NCBI GenBank assembly: GCA_025450195.1
Contig: JANWHW010000028.1
Span: 145,521-209,520 of the forward strand
DNA from: Solirubrobacterales bacterium
Lineage (GTDB): Bacteria; Actinomycetota; Thermoleophilia; Solirubrobacterales; 70-9
Length of the DNA stretch: 64,000 nt
Reading direction: 5' to 3'
The notes under the pieces were generated by a model. It did no database searches. It saw nothing but the letters and a program-made list of their open reading frames with translations, and was not told the DNA's origin. The number at the start of each line of letters is the position of its first letter. The first letter of the stretch is position 1. Made by a program: the position numbers and the translations under genes. Below are positions 43,679 to 53,225 of this stretch, piece by piece.

Positions 43679-46303
43679 ATGAAGGCGCAGGAGATTCGCG
43701 ACACCTACCTCTCGTTTTTCGAAGAGCGGGGGCATAAGGTCGTACCCTCGGCCTCGCTGGTGCCCTCTGTGCACGACCCGTCGGTCCTGCTCACCACTGC
43801 GGGGATGCAGCCCTTCAAGCCGTACTTCCTAGGCCTCGAGCGGCCACCTGCGCCTCGCCTGGCCGATGTGCAGAAGTGCTTCCGGACCACCGACATCGAA
43901 GAGGTGGGAAACACCGCTCGCCACATGACCTTCTTCGAGATGCTCGGCAATTGGAGCTTTGGCGACTACTTCAAGGAAGAGTCGATCCCCTGGGGCTGGG
44001 AGCTCTCGACGCAGGGGTTCGGGATGGACCCGGAGCGGATCTGGGTCACCGTCTTCGGCGGCGATGAGGAGCTCCGGCTTGGTCCCGATCAGGAAGCGAT
44101 AGAGATTTGGCGGCGGGTCGGTGTCCCCGACGAGCGGATCGTCCAGCTCGGCCGCGGCGACAATTTTTGGCAGGCCGGCCCGACCGGTCCGTGCGGCCCA
44201 TGTTCAGAGCTCTACCTCGACCGCGGCGAGGAGTTCGGCGCCGCCGACGAGCGTCCCGGAGACGACACCGATCGCTTCCTCGAGTTCTGGAACCACGTCT
44301 TCATGAGCTACGACCTCGCCGAGGACGGCAGCGTGACCGAGCTGCCGACCCGCAACATCGATACCGGCATGGGCTTGGATCGGATGGCTGCCATCCTCCA
44401 GGACGTTCCCTCGGTCTTCGAGACCGACCACGTGCGGCCGCTGGTTGACCTCGCCGAGGAGCTGTCGGGCCGCCGCTACGAGGAGGGAGGGGAGGTGACC
44501 CGTGCGATGCGGATCGTCGCCGACCACTCTCGCGGCGCTGCCTTCCTGATCGCCGACGGCGTCGTTCCCTCCAACGAGGACCGCGGCTACATCCTGCGCC
44601 GAATCATGCGGAGGGCGATCCAGCAGGGCCGCACGCTGGGCCTTGAGTCGCCCTGGTTGGGACGCTTCGCCGAGCGCACGATCGAGCTGATGGGGGATGC
44701 CTACCCGGAGCTGGCCGTCGAGCGCGAGACGATCGCCCGCTGGGTCGGCGATGAGGAGGAGAGCTTCGGCCGCACGCTGGAGCGCGGCACCGAGCTGCTG
44801 GAGCGCTTGATGGCCGACGCGAAGGACTCCCAAACCTCCTGGATCGACGCCTCCGAGGCCTTCAAGCTGCACGACACCTACGGCTTTCCCTACGACCTCA
44901 CCAAGGAGCTGCTGTCCGAGCAGGGGCTCTCGGTCGATGACGGTGGTTTTGAAGAGCTGATGGAGGAGCAGCGCCAGCGGGCGCGGATGGGCGTCGCCAC
45001 CGCGCACGGCTCAGAGGATCGCCACGGCAAGGTGATGGCCTTCGCCTCAGATGCGGCGCCAAGCCGTTTCGTCGGCTACGAGACCCTGCGCACGACGACC
45101 GGCGTCGCCGCAGTCGAGGTCGAAGACGGGAAGGCGCTGGTCAAGCTGGAGCAGAGCCCGTTCTACGCCGAGGGCGGGGGCCAGGTCGCCGACTCGGGGA
45201 TATTGCGCAAGGGCGACGAGGAGGTCAGGGTGCTCGACGTTTACCGGGTCGGCGATGACCAGGCGCTCGAGGTAGAGCCGGCGAGCGACTGGGTGGCGTC
45301 TGGAGTGGCGGTCGAGGCCGAGGTGGATCACGAGGCTCGCTACGCCACGATGCGCAATCACACCGCGACCCATCTGCTGCACGCCGCCCTGCGGCAGCGG
45401 CTTGGTGACCACGTCCGGCAGGCCGGATCGGCCGTTCGCCCGGACAAGCTGCGTTTCGACTTCACCCATGGGCAGGCGCTGGGCGGCGAGGAGCTTGGCG
45501 CGATCGAGGATCAGGTCAACGAGTGGATCAAGGAGAGTCACCCCGTGCGCTGGCTCGAGATGGCGCGGGAGGAGGCCGAAGGGCTCGGGGCGATGGCGCT
45601 GTTCGGAGAGAAATACGGCGAGTGGGTTCGCGTCGTGGAGGTCGACGGCGTATCGAGGGAGCTGTGTGGAGGAACGCACATCGCCAACACAGCCGAGGTC
45701 GGGATCTTCAAGATCGTCTCTGAGGGGTCGAGCGCCGCGAACGTGCGCCGAATCGAGGCGCTCAGCGGCCCCGCCGCGATCGATTGGTTTCGAGCTCAGG
45801 AGCAGAGCCTGCGCGAGGTCGGAGAGCTGCTGGGCAGCCCACAGGACCCACTGACCGGGGCTAGCCGCGCAGCTGAGCGCCTTCGCGAGGCGGGGGAGGG
45901 GGCCAGGGAGGCCGAGAAGCAGCAGCTGGCCGAGGAAGCGGACCGCCTCGCCTCCGATGCGGCCAAGGTGGGTGGGGTGGCGTTGGTTTGCGCACGCACG
46001 GGGCTTGCCGACCAAAAGCAGCTGCTTGACCTCGGAAGCAGAGTTCGATCGAAGCTGCCCGAGGAGTCGGCTGTTGTCTTGGGTGGTGCCGACGGTGGCA
46101 AGGTCGGGCTGGTGGTTTTGGCCTCCAAGGCCGCGGTGGCACGCGGGCTCTCGGCCGCGGCGATCGTTCGCGAGGCAGCGCCGGTCATCGGAGGCGGTGG
46201 GGGCGGTCGGGACGACATGGCGCAGGCCGGCGGCAAGGATGCCGCCAAGTTGGACGAGGCCCTTGCGGTCGCGCGGCAGGCCGTCGAGCGAGGCATGGGC
46301 TAG
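43679..46303 (+). CDS. alaS: Alanine-tRNA ligase
   Basis: This class II synthetase charges tRNA-Ala and edits Ser- and Gly-tRNA. The 874-residue protein has 'FEMLGNWSFGDYFKEESI', 'WNHVFMSYDL'-type motif 3, the editing site 'HTATHLLHAALRQRLG' and 'CGGTHIANTAEVG', and a C-terminal Gly-rich DHHA1 domain ('GGGGGGRDDMAQAGG'). The length is normal. It follows mnmA and precedes ruvX and mltG, as in Bacillus. No T-box leader is seen in the short gap. Confidence 0.98.
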   Translation: MKAQEIRDTYLSFFEERGHKVVPSASLVPSVHDPSVLLTTAGMQPFKPYFLGLERPPAPRLADVQKCFRTTDIEEVGNTARHMTFFEMLGNWSFGDYFKEESIPWGWELSTQGFGMDPERIWVTVFGGDEELRLGPDQEAIEIWRRVGVPDERIVQLGRGDNFWQAGPTGPCGPCSELYLDRGEEFGAADERPGDDTDRFLEFWNHVFMSYDLAEDGSVTELPTRNIDTGMGLDRMAAILQDVPSVFETDHVRPLVDLAEELSGRRYEEGGEVTRAMRIVADHSRGAAFLIADGVVPSNEDRGYILRRIMRRAIQQGRTLGLESPWLGRFAERTIELMGDAYPELAVERETIARWVGDEEESFGRTLERGTELLERLMADAKDSQTSWIDASEAFKLHDTYGFPYDLTKELLSEQGLSVDDGGFEELMEEQRQRARMGVATAHGSEDRHGKVMAFASDAAPSRFVGYETLRTTTGVAAVEVEDGKALVKLEQSPFYAEGGGQVADSGILRKGDEEVRVLDVYRVGDDQALEVEPASDWVASGVAVEAEVDHEARYATMRNHTATHLLHAALRQRLGDHVRQAGSAVRPDKLRFDFTHGQALGGEELGAIEDQVNEWIKESHPVRWLEMAREEAEGLGAMALFGEKYGEWVRVVEVDGVSRELCGGTHIANTAEVGIFKIVSEGSSAANVRRIEALSGPAAIDWFRAQEQSLREVGELLGSPQDPLTGASRAAERLREAGEGAREAEKQQLAEEADRLASDAAKVGGVALVCARTGLADQKQLLDLGSRVRSKLPEESAVVLGGADGGKVGLVVLASKAAVARGLSAAAIVREAAPVIGGGGGGRDDMAQAGGKDAAKLDEALAVARQAVERGMG

Positions 46304-46326
46304 CCGTGGGGAAGGCGAACGCCTAG

Positions 46327-46731
46327 ATGCGCGTGCTTGCCCTTGACCACGGCACAGCTCGAATCGGCTGTGCGATATCCGACCCAAGCGGCACGCTTGC
46401 GACTCCGTTGCCGACGATCGAACCACCCGAGCCTCGCTCTGTGGCTGAGCTGGTCGATGCGTATGACGTCAAGTGCGTCGTCGTCGGGCTGCCACTTCAC
46501 CTCGGCGGCGAGGAGGGCGCCCAGGCAGAACTGGCGCGAACCTTTTGCGGCGAACTGAAGGCGATGCTCGAAGTGCCTGTCGAGACCTATGACGAGCGCT
46601 TGACCTCCAAGATGGCTGAGGCCAGCCGCCGCGCGGGCGCCACGGCACCGCCCGACTCGCTCGCCGCCGCGCATCTTCTCGAGAGCTATCTGGCCGGTCG
46701 CGTGGCGGCTGAGGGAGACGGCGATGAGTGA
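46327..46731 (+). CDS. ruvX: Holliday junction resolvase-like RuvX (YqgF)
   Basis: This small RNase H-fold nuclease is linked to 16S rRNA 5' processing and possibly to Holliday junctions. The 134-residue protein has 'ALDHGTARIGCAISD', 'VVVGLPLHLGGEEG' and 'YDERLTSKMAEA', with the catalytic Asp and Glu residues kept. It starts at ATG 46327 and overlaps mltG by 8 bases. The alaS-ruvX-mltG order is widespread. Confidence 0.94.
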   Translation: MRVLALDHGTARIGCAISDPSGTLATPLPTIEPPEPRSVAELVDAYDVKCVVVGLPLHLGGEEGAQAELARTFCGELKAMLEVPVETYDERLTSKMAEASRRAGATAPPDSLAAAHLLESYLAGRVAAEGDGDE

Positions 46732-48049
46732 TGAGCCCAAGGACTGGTTCTCCGATGACTCGCTCCTCGACTCCGGCGACCCCGCTGCCGTAGAGCGGGA
46801 GCGGCGCAGGCAGGAGCGCGAGGAGCGGCGGCGCGAACGAGAGACGAAGCGAGCCGAGCAGGAGGCGGCACTTCCAGCAGCAGAGGCCCCGGTGCCGCCA
46901 TCGCAGCCCCGCAGCCCCGAGGCGGAGTTCTGGAACGACCCTCCAGCCGAGCCCTTGCCTCCGCCCACATCCCCACCACGCAGCCCCCGCGAAGGCGCAG
47001 GTGTCCTGGCCGCGGCACGCCGCCATCCGCTGCGGATCGTCGGGGCTCTCGCCGCGGCAGTAGCCATCTTGCTCCTCGTGGCTCTCTTCCAGCCCTTCCA
47101 CGGCGATGGCTCGGGCCGCGTCACGGTCAGCATCCCGAAGGGGGCGAGCGTCGCCGAGGTGGGCGATCTGCTCGACCGAGAGGGCGTTGTTTCGAACTCG
47201 ACGCTGTTTCAGCTTCGAGTCACCCTGGCGGGTAAGCGGTCCGAGCTTTACCCCGGCCAGTACGTCCTGGCCAGTGGGATGAGCTACGGCGCGGCGATCG
47301 ATGCGCTCTCGACGGCCCCCCTCAAAACGACGACCACCGTGACCGTCCCAGAGGGCTACAGCCGCGCAGAGGCGGCGCAGGTGGCGAGAGAGGTTGGGTT
47401 GACCGGCGACTATCTGGAGGACAGCGTCCACTCGAAGTACCTCGATCCAGCCGATTACGGCGGTAAGAGTGCCAAGGACCTGGAGGGGTTCCTCTTCCCG
47501 GACACCTTCGAGCTGAAGGCAAAAGCGCCGGCGGCTGACCTCGTCCAACTTCAGCTGCAGGACTTCAAGCGACGAATCAAGGGCGTCAACATGCGCTACG
47601 CGCACTCCAAGAACCTCACGGTCTACGACGTGGTGACGATCGCCTCGATGGTTGAGCGCGAGGCCCAGCTCGATAGCGAGCGCCCCCTTGTCGCCGCCGT
47701 CATCTACAACCGCCTTCACGAAGGCATGCCGCTGGGAATCGACGCGACGATCCGCTTTGCGACCGGCAACTACGACCAACCGCTGACCGAATCCGAGCTG
47801 GCCGTCGACTCCCCTTACAACACGCGGCTCAGGGCCGGTCTGCCGCCGGGGCCGATCGGCAGCCCGGGGCTTGCTTCGATCGAAGCCGCCGCTCATCCGG
47901 CGAAGGTCGACTACCTCTACTACGTCGTCAAGCCCGGCACCTGCGGAGAGCACTCCTTCTCCTCCACGGACGCGGAGTTCCAGGCCGACGTCGCTCGCTA
48001 CAATGAAGCCCGCGAAGCGGCGGGCGGCGAATCCCCGGATTCCTGCTAG
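46724..48049 (+). CDS. mltG: Endolytic murein transglycosylase MltG
   Basis: MltG cuts nascent glycan strands at the inner membrane, ending peptidoglycan chains. The 441-residue protein has a charged cytosolic N-terminus (many Arg/Glu, residues 20-50), one membrane helix near residues 103-123 ('IVGALAAAVAILLLVALF'), a LysM-like region, and the YceG catalytic motif 'IASMVEREAQLDSERPLVAAVIYNRL' (spaced parts) with the active Glu. It ends in 'YVVKPGTCGEHSFS'. The N-terminal cytosolic part is longer than in E. coli. Confidence 0.95.
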   Translation: MSDEPKDWFSDDSLLDSGDPAAVERERRRQEREERRRERETKRAEQEAALPAAEAPVPPSQPRSPEAEFWNDPPAEPLPPPTSPPRSPREGAGVLAAARRHPLRIVGALAAAVAILLLVALFQPFHGDGSGRVTVSIPKGASVAEVGDLLDREGVVSNSTLFQLRVTLAGKRSELYPGQYVLASGMSYGAAIDALSTAPLKTTTTVTVPEGYSRAEAAQVAREVGLTGDYLEDSVHSKYLDPADYGGKSAKDLEGFLFPDTFELKAKAPAADLVQLQLQDFKRRIKGVNMRYAHSKNLTVYDVVTIASMVEREAQLDSERPLVAAVIYNRLHEGMPLGIDATIRFATGNYDQPLTESELAVDSPYNTRLRAGLPPGPIGSPGLASIEAAAHPAKVDYLYYVVKPGTCGEHSFSSTDAEFQADVARYNEAREAAGGESPDSC

Positions 48050-48844
48050 ATGCCTCGGCTCGCCGTCCTCGGACACCCGGTAAGCCACTCTCGCTCCCCC
48101 GCCATGCACAACGCCGCGTTCGCCCTGCTTGGGATGGCGGAGGAATGGGGCTATGAGGCAATCGACGTCGCGCCCGATGAGTTCGAGAGGCGGGTGCAGG
48201 CGATGCTGGGGGAAGGGTTCGCCGGGGCAAATGTCACGGTTCCCCACAAGGGCGCGGCGCTGGCGCTTGCCGACACGGTTTCCGAGACGGCGCGCGAGAT
48301 CGGAGCCGCTAATACGCTGAGCTTCGTCGCGGGCGAAGTGCATGCCGACAACACCGACGCCCAAGGCCTGCTGGATGCTCTCCCCGAGTCGGTTCAGGGC
48401 ATCCGGGCCCTCGTTCTCGGCGCCGGCGGCGCGGCACGGGCGGTGGTTTGGGCCCTAACGCGAGAGGGCGCCGAGGTCGAGGTTTGGAACCGCACTGAGC
48501 TGCGTTCGGCCAACCTCTGCCAGGAGCTTGGCGGCCGGCCGGCCGGGCCCTCGCCCGACCCAGGCGCATTTGGCCTGATCGTCAACTCAACCGCCGTCGG
48601 GTTGCGCGGCGAGGACCCGTTTGTCGATTTGCCGCTCACACGGAGCGGGTTCGCTTCCGGGCAGACCGTCGTTGACATGGTCTATGGGGAAGGACGAACG
48701 CCGCTGCTCGCCGCTGCGATCGAGGCCGGGGCGAGGGTCGTCGACGGGATCGAGGTGCTGGTCCATCAGGGTGGCCTCTCGTTTGGCATCTGGACGGGGC
48801 GCGAGGCGCCGCTCGATGCGATGCGCGCGGCGGCGCGCGGCTGA
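48050..48844 (+). CDS. aroE: Shikimate dehydrogenase
   Basis: AroE reduces 3-dehydroshikimate to shikimate with NADPH. The 264-residue protein has 'GHPVSHSRSPAMHNAAFALLGM' (shikimate-binding Ser residues), 'NVTVPHKG' with the catalytic Lys, 'DNTDAQGLLDAL' with the Asp, and the NADP loop 'VLGAGGAARAVV'. Its start abuts the mltG stop. It opens the aroE-aroC-aroKB-aroQ run. Confidence 0.97.
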   Translation: MPRLAVLGHPVSHSRSPAMHNAAFALLGMAEEWGYEAIDVAPDEFERRVQAMLGEGFAGANVTVPHKGAALALADTVSETAREIGAANTLSFVAGEVHADNTDAQGLLDALPESVQGIRALVLGAGGAARAVVWALTREGAEVEVWNRTELRSANLCQELGGRPAGPSPDPGAFGLIVNSTAVGLRGEDPFVDLPLTRSGFASGQTVVDMVYGEGRTPLLAAAIEAGARVVDGIEVLVHQGGLSFGIWTGREAPLDAMRAAARG

Positions 48845-48869
48845 CTGCGCCTATAGCCTCTTGGCACCT

Positions 48870-50036
48870 ATGACCGCTTTTCGCTTCACCACCGCAGGCG
48901 AGTCGCATGGCCCCGGCCTGGTCGCGATCGTCGAGGGAATGCCGGCAGGGCTCGAGTTGGACCGCGAGGCACTCGATCGGGACATGGCGCGCCGCCAGCT
49001 CGGTCACGGGCGCGGCGGGCGGATGAGAATCGAGACCGACACGGTCGAGATCCGCTCCGGGGTTCGGCACGGCCGTACGCTTGGCAGTCCGATTGCGGTG
49101 CTGGTGGCCAACCGCGACTACGCCAACTGGGAGGACCGGATGAACCCCTGGCCGGTCGAGGCCGCGGTTGACGAGGTTCACCTGCCACGACCCGGGCACG
49201 CTGACCTGGTCGGAGCTCAGAAGTACGGACATACCGACATCCGCAACGTCCTCGAGCGGGCAAGTGCGCGAGAGACGGCGGCACGCGTTGCCGCCGGGGG
49301 CCTCGCCCGAAGCTTCCTGGCCGCACTGGGCGTCAGCGTCCACAGCCATGTGATCCAGGTCGCCTCGGTGAAGGCGCCGGAGCGCTCTGGCCTTGCACCG
49401 GACGACTTCGCGAGCGTGGATGAGGACCCCGTGCGCTGCCTCGACTCCGAGGCAAGTGCCGAGATGGTCGAGGAGATCAATCGCCTGCGCAAGGCCAATG
49501 AGAGCCTTGGGGGAAGCTTCGAGGTGCTCGCATTCGGCCTCGTTCCCGGGCTGGGGTCGCATATCTCTTGGGAAGACCGGTTGGACGGCCGGTTGGCGGG
49601 AGCCGTGGCTTCGATCCAGTCGGTGAAGGGGGTCGCGATCGGCGAAGCATGGGACGTCGCCGGGCGCCCCGGCTCAGATGCCCATGACGAGATCTTCTGG
49701 TCTGAGGAGCGCGGCTACTTCCGCGAGACCAATCATGCCGGTGGTCTTGAGGGCGGGATGACCAATGGCCTGCCACTCTCGGTGCGCGCCGCGATCAAGC
49801 CGATCTCGACCCTGACGAAGCCACTGCGCTCCGTCGACACCGAGACCAAGGAGCCCGCGCAGGCTCTGCGCGAGCGCACCGATTCGACCGTGGTGCCCGC
49901 GGCGGCGGTGGTTGCCGAGGCAATGGTTTGCCTGGCTCTGGCGCGCTGTTACCGCGAGAAGTTCGGAGGCGACCACATCGACGACGTCCTCGCCGCCGTC
50001 GAGGCTTATAAGAAGCGCATCGACTTCCGGGGATGA
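48870..50036 (+). CDS. aroC: Chorismate synthase
   Basis: AroC makes chorismate from EPSP with reduced FMN. The 388-residue protein has the signatures 'TAGESHGPGLVAIVEGMPAGL' (spaced), 'GRGGRMRIETDTVEI', 'RASARETAARVAAGGLARSFL' and the late 'VRAAIKPISTLTKP'. I chose ATG 48870 because it gives the family start 'MTAFRFTTAGESHG'; the track ORF reads through aroE. A TATAGC or TAGCCT box lies 10-12 bases upstream. Confidence 0.97.
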   Translation: MTAFRFTTAGESHGPGLVAIVEGMPAGLELDREALDRDMARRQLGHGRGGRMRIETDTVEIRSGVRHGRTLGSPIAVLVANRDYANWEDRMNPWPVEAAVDEVHLPRPGHADLVGAQKYGHTDIRNVLERASARETAARVAAGGLARSFLAALGVSVHSHVIQVASVKAPERSGLAPDDFASVDEDPVRCLDSEASAEMVEEINRLRKANESLGGSFEVLAFGLVPGLGSHISWEDRLDGRLAGAVASIQSVKGVAIGEAWDVAGRPGSDAHDEIFWSEERGYFRETNHAGGLEGGMTNGLPLSVRAAIKPISTLTKPLRSVDTETKEPAQALRERTDSTVVPAAAVVAEAMVCLALARCYREKFGGDHIDDVLAAVEAYKKRIDFRG

Positions 50037-50040
50037 GACC

Positions 50041-50070
50041 CCCTTTTTCCACGTCATGGATGAAAAAGGG
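50041..50070. terminator. Hairpin after aroC
   Basis: CCCTTTTTC (50041-50049) and GAAAAAGGG (50062-50070) form a perfect 9-bp stem starting 5 bases after the aroC stop. It lies just before the aroKB GTG at 50083. Without a following T-run it may act as a weak terminator or translation control. Confidence 0.4.
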
Positions 50071-50082
50071 AGGGCGGGTGCC

Positions 50083-51615
50083 GTGAGCCGTCCCGCCTTG
50101 GTCTTCATCGGCTTCATGGGGGCGGGGAAGACCGCCGCGCTTGTCGCCGCCCGCGAAGCTGGGCTGGAGACGACCGAGGTCGACGACCTGATGGAGCGTG
50201 CGCTCGAAATGCCGATCAAGGAGGCATTCGAGCATCACGGCGAGGAGGCGTTCCGCCAGCGCGAGGCCGAGATCGTCGGCTCCCTCCTCGAGGGCGCAGA
50301 CGGTGGGGCGATCGCGCTGGGCGGAGGGAGCGTCCTCTCCGAGCGGGTCCGAGAGGCCCTCGATCGCCACACGGTTGTCTGGCTCCGGGTGGACGCCGAG
50401 GAGGCCTGGAGGCGAATCGCTCATTCCGATCGCCCGCTTGCCACGAGCGCCGATGATGTTGCCCGGCTGATGGAGGCGCGCGAGCCGCTCTACCGGCAAC
50501 TTGCCGATGTCGTTCTGCTGTCGAGAGAACGTGACCAGACGGCACGAGCGCTCCCCTCGGCGATGGCGCTCGCCGACCTTCCCCAGGGGGCGAAGATGCT
50601 CTGGGCCTCGAGTGCCTCCGGCGAGTACCCGGTCTTCGTCGGACCCGGGCTGCTGGATGCCGATTGCTGGCCGATGACAAGGCGGCGCTTTTGCGTGACT
50701 GACGCGGCGGTCGGCCCCCTCTATGCAGCCCGGGCCGAGCCTCTGGAGGCGCGGGTGGAGGTTGAGCCGGGAGAGAGCGCGAAGAGCATGGCTGAGGCAG
50801 AGCGCGTGCTGCGCGAGCTGGCCAATGCCGGGATGACGCGAGAGGACCTCTTGATTGCGCTGGGCGGCGGGGTTGTTGGCGACCTTGCTGGGTTCTGCGC
50901 CCATACCTATCAGCGGGGTGTGCCGATCGTGCAGGTGCCGACCTCGCTGGTGGCCCAGGTCGACTCCGCCTATGGAGGGAAGACCGGAGTCGATTTGCCC
51001 GAGGGCAAGAACTATGTTGGCGCTTATCACCTGCCGGAGGCGGTGATCGCCGATACCTCGACTCTGGTGAGCCTGCCGCGAGAGGAGCTGGTTGCCGGCT
51101 TCGTCGAGGTGGTGAAGACGGGGCTGCTGGCGGGTGGCGATCTCTGGGAGCAGGTGCGCTCGATCGAGTCGCTGGATCCGAGCCATCTCGACGAGATCGT
51201 CTTCGCCTGCGCTGGCTATAAGTGCGAAGTGGTCGCGGCAGACGAGCGCGATACTGGCCTTCGCGCCGCGCTCAACCTTGGCCACACGGTCGGCCATGCG
51301 ATCGAGGCGGCCAGCGGCTACAAGCGCTATCGTCACGGCGAGGCTGTGGGGCTGGGCTTGCTTTCCGCGCTTCGCCTCTCTGAAGCCCCCGATCTTCACG
51401 ACGAGGTCGAAGCGATCTTGAGCCGCCATGGCCTGCCCGTCGTCTTGGCGTCGGAGGTTGACGTCGACGAGGTCCTGAGCGCTCTGCAGCGCGACAAGAA
51501 GCGCACGGCGGAGGGCGTGGGCTTCGTCTTGCTCTCGGAGCCTGGCGAGCCGCGGGTTGGGCAGATTCTCGATCCGGCTAAGGTCAGGACGGCTGTGGAG
51601 GAGCTTCGCAAATGA
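50083..51615 (+). CDS. aroKB: Bifunctional shikimate kinase / 3-dehydroquinate synthase
   Basis: The 510-residue protein joins two shikimate enzymes. Residues 1-165 are AroK, with P-loop 'GFMGAGKTAALVAA' and 'ALGGGSVLSERVREAL'. Residues 175-510 are AroB, with the NAD site 'IALGGGVVGDLAGFCAHTYQRG', 'VPTSLVAQVDSAYGGKTGVD' and the zinc ligands in 'NLGHTVGHAIE' and 'YRHGEAVGLGLL'. GTG 50083 follows a GGGAGGGCGGG stretch and gives the family start 'RPALVFIGFMG'; the ATG at 50056 lies in a hairpin. Such fusions are known in a few bacterial groups. Confidence 0.95.
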   Translation: MSRPALVFIGFMGAGKTAALVAAREAGLETTEVDDLMERALEMPIKEAFEHHGEEAFRQREAEIVGSLLEGADGGAIALGGGSVLSERVREALDRHTVVWLRVDAEEAWRRIAHSDRPLATSADDVARLMEAREPLYRQLADVVLLSRERDQTARALPSAMALADLPQGAKMLWASSASGEYPVFVGPGLLDADCWPMTRRRFCVTDAAVGPLYAARAEPLEARVEVEPGESAKSMAEAERVLRELANAGMTREDLLIALGGGVVGDLAGFCAHTYQRGVPIVQVPTSLVAQVDSAYGGKTGVDLPEGKNYVGAYHLPEAVIADTSTLVSLPREELVAGFVEVVKTGLLAGGDLWEQVRSIESLDPSHLDEIVFACAGYKCEVVAADERDTGLRAALNLGHTVGHAIEAASGYKRYRHGEAVGLGLLSALRLSEAPDLHDEVEAILSRHGLPVVLASEVDVDEVLSALQRDKKRTAEGVGFVLLSEPGEPRVGQILDPAKVRTAVEELRK

Positions 51616-52073
51616 CCAGTGCGCACAACCGCGTCGCCGTCCTTCATGGCGTCAACTTCGACGTGCTGGAGCGACGCGATGCCGACGTGTACGGGGGCCT
51701 CTCGTTGCGCCAGCTGGAGACGAAGATCCAGGACTGGGGCCGCGAGCTGGGGCTGGAGACGATCTTCTTTCAGACGAACTCCGAGGGCGAGTTCGTCGAG
51801 TACCTGCACCGGCTGCCGGAGCTCTCCGACGCCGCGGTGATCAACGCCGGAGCTTGGAGCCACTACAGCAGAGCTATTGCCGATGCCCTCGGCATCGCCG
51901 AGCTGCCCGCGGTCGAGGTCCATCTCTCTGACGTCGAGGCGCGAGATGCCTGGCGCCGGGTATCTGTCTTCGACGGCCTGGTGCTGGAGAAGATCTTCGG
52001 CAAGGGCCCAGACGGATATCGCGAGGCCCTCGCACTGCTGGCTCGCGAGCTGGGCACGCGCAACGACCGATGA
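51612..52073 (+). CDS. aroQ: Type II 3-dehydroquinate dehydratase (divergent)
   Basis: AroQ removes water from 3-dehydroquinate. The 153-residue protein matches the family in position and pattern but differs at usual sites: 'HGVNFDVLERRDADVYGG' in place of GPNLNLLGxRxPxxYG, 'QTNSEGEFVEYLH' in place of QSNHEGELID, and 'INAGAWSHYSRAIADAL'. The key Tyr and the catalytic His appear kept, as is the Arg before the Tyr. It is probably active. It overlaps aroKB and the following peptidase gene by 4 bases each. Confidence 0.88.
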   Translation: MTSAHNRVAVLHGVNFDVLERRDADVYGGLSLRQLETKIQDWGRELGLETIFFQTNSEGEFVEYLHRLPELSDAAVINAGAWSHYSRAIADALGIAELPAVEVHLSDVEARDAWRRVSVFDGLVLEKIFGKGPDGYREALALLARELGTRNDR

Positions 52074-53128
52074 GCAGCAGGGGGGACCGTCTTGCGGCCT
52101 TGGTGGCCGAGTCGGAGCTCGACTTCCTGCTGGTCACCAACCTCGTCAACGTTCGCTATCTGACCGGCTTCACTGGCACCAATGGGGCCTGCGTCTGCGG
52201 TCCGGAGGCCCGTATCTTCCTCACCGACTTCCGCTATACCCAGCGCGCCAAAGAAGAGGTCGATGGCTGGGACGTGGTCACCGTCGCCGACGATTGGCTG
52301 GGTGAGATCGCCGAGCGCCTCGCTGGGAAGACCGGGTTTGAGGACGACCACATGTCGGTCCGCACTCTGGAACGGTTGAAGGGGAAGCTCCCGGAGGGGG
52401 TCGAGCCCGTCGCCGCCGGGGGCAAGGTCGAGCAGCTGCGTCGGGTCAAGGACGAGAGAGAGCTGCAGGCGATCGCTGCCGCCTCGAAGCTGGCGGACGA
52501 GGTTTGGGCTTGGAGCCTGGAGCGGGGGCTGGCGGGACGCACCGAGCGCGATGTTGCGGGCGCCGCGGAAGCACGAATACGCGAGCTGGGTGCCAAGCCT
52601 TCGTTTCCCGCGATCGTCGCCGCTGGGCCAAACGGCGCTTTGCCTCACGCCGAGCCGGGAGAGCGAGAGATCGGCAGGGGGGAGCTGGTCGTCTTCGACA
52701 TGGGGGCGGAGCTGGATGGGTACTGCTCAGACGGGACTCGCACTTTCGCAACGGGCGAGCCCGGCGAGCATGCCCGCGAGGTCTATGGGCTTGTTCAAGC
52801 CGCGCAGGCGGCCGCGCTGGAGGAGGTGACGGCGGGGGTTGCGGGGGAGGCTGTGGATGCCGTCGCTCGCAAGGCGATAGAGGCAGGGGGGCACGGTGAT
52901 CGATTCGGTCATGGGCTCGGTCACGGGGTCGGCCTCGAGGTGCACGAGGCGCCCCGTCTGTCGCATCGCTCCGAGGATGTGTTGATGTCGGGGGAGGTCG
53001 TCACGGTAGAGCCCGGTGTGTATCTGCCCGAGGAGCTCGGAGTCCGGATCGAGGACCTCGTCGTTGTCACCGAGGGGCGCTGCCGCAATCTCAGCGGTCT
53101 GCCGAAGGACCTTCAGATCGTCGAGTAG
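52070..53128 (+). CDS. Xaa-Pro peptidase, M24B family
   Basis: This two-metal cytosolic peptidase cleaves peptides with proline in the second position (aminopeptidase P or prolidase type). The 352-residue protein has a creatinase-like N-terminal domain and the ligands in '[19 protein letters not shown]' (two Asp), '[17 protein letters not shown]' (His), '[10 protein letters not shown]' (Glu) and '[10 protein letters not shown]' (Glu). The aroQ-peptidase-efp order is common in Gram-positives; here efp lies 3.7 kb further on. Confidence 0.94.
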   Translation: MSSRGDRLAALVAESELDFLLVTNLVNVRYLTGFTGTNGACVCGPEARIFLTDFRYTQRAKEEVDGWDVVTVADDWLGEIAERLAGKTGFEDDHMSVRTLERLKGKLPEGVEPVAAGGKVEQLRRVKDERELQAIAAASKLADEVWAWSLERGLAGRTERDVAGAAEARIRELGAKPSFPAIVAAGPNGALPHAEPGEREIGRGELVVFDMGAELDGYCSDGTRTFATGEPGEHAREVYGLVQAAQAAALEEVTAGVAGEAVDAVARKAIEAGGHGDRFGHGLGHGVGLEVHEAPRLSHRSEDVLMSGEVVTVEPGVYLPEELGVRIEDLVVVTEGRCRNLSGLPKDLQIVE

Positions 53129-53225
53129 GTGCGTCGTCTCATCAATAGAGGCGCCGTTTCCCCAAATAACAAGTAGAAGCAGCTGCATCCTCAAGTCCCT
53201 CTCCGTGCTGGTCGATGCGCACTCA

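Noticed and set aside
43624-43679. T-box or other leader riboswitch before alaS
   Set aside because: The gap left after the inverted repeat is too short and has no T-box sequence or specifier-like stem.
46469-48364. 631-aa minus-strand ORF opposite ruvX, mltG and aroE
   Set aside because: It spans three well-supported genes on the other strand and shows no family pattern.
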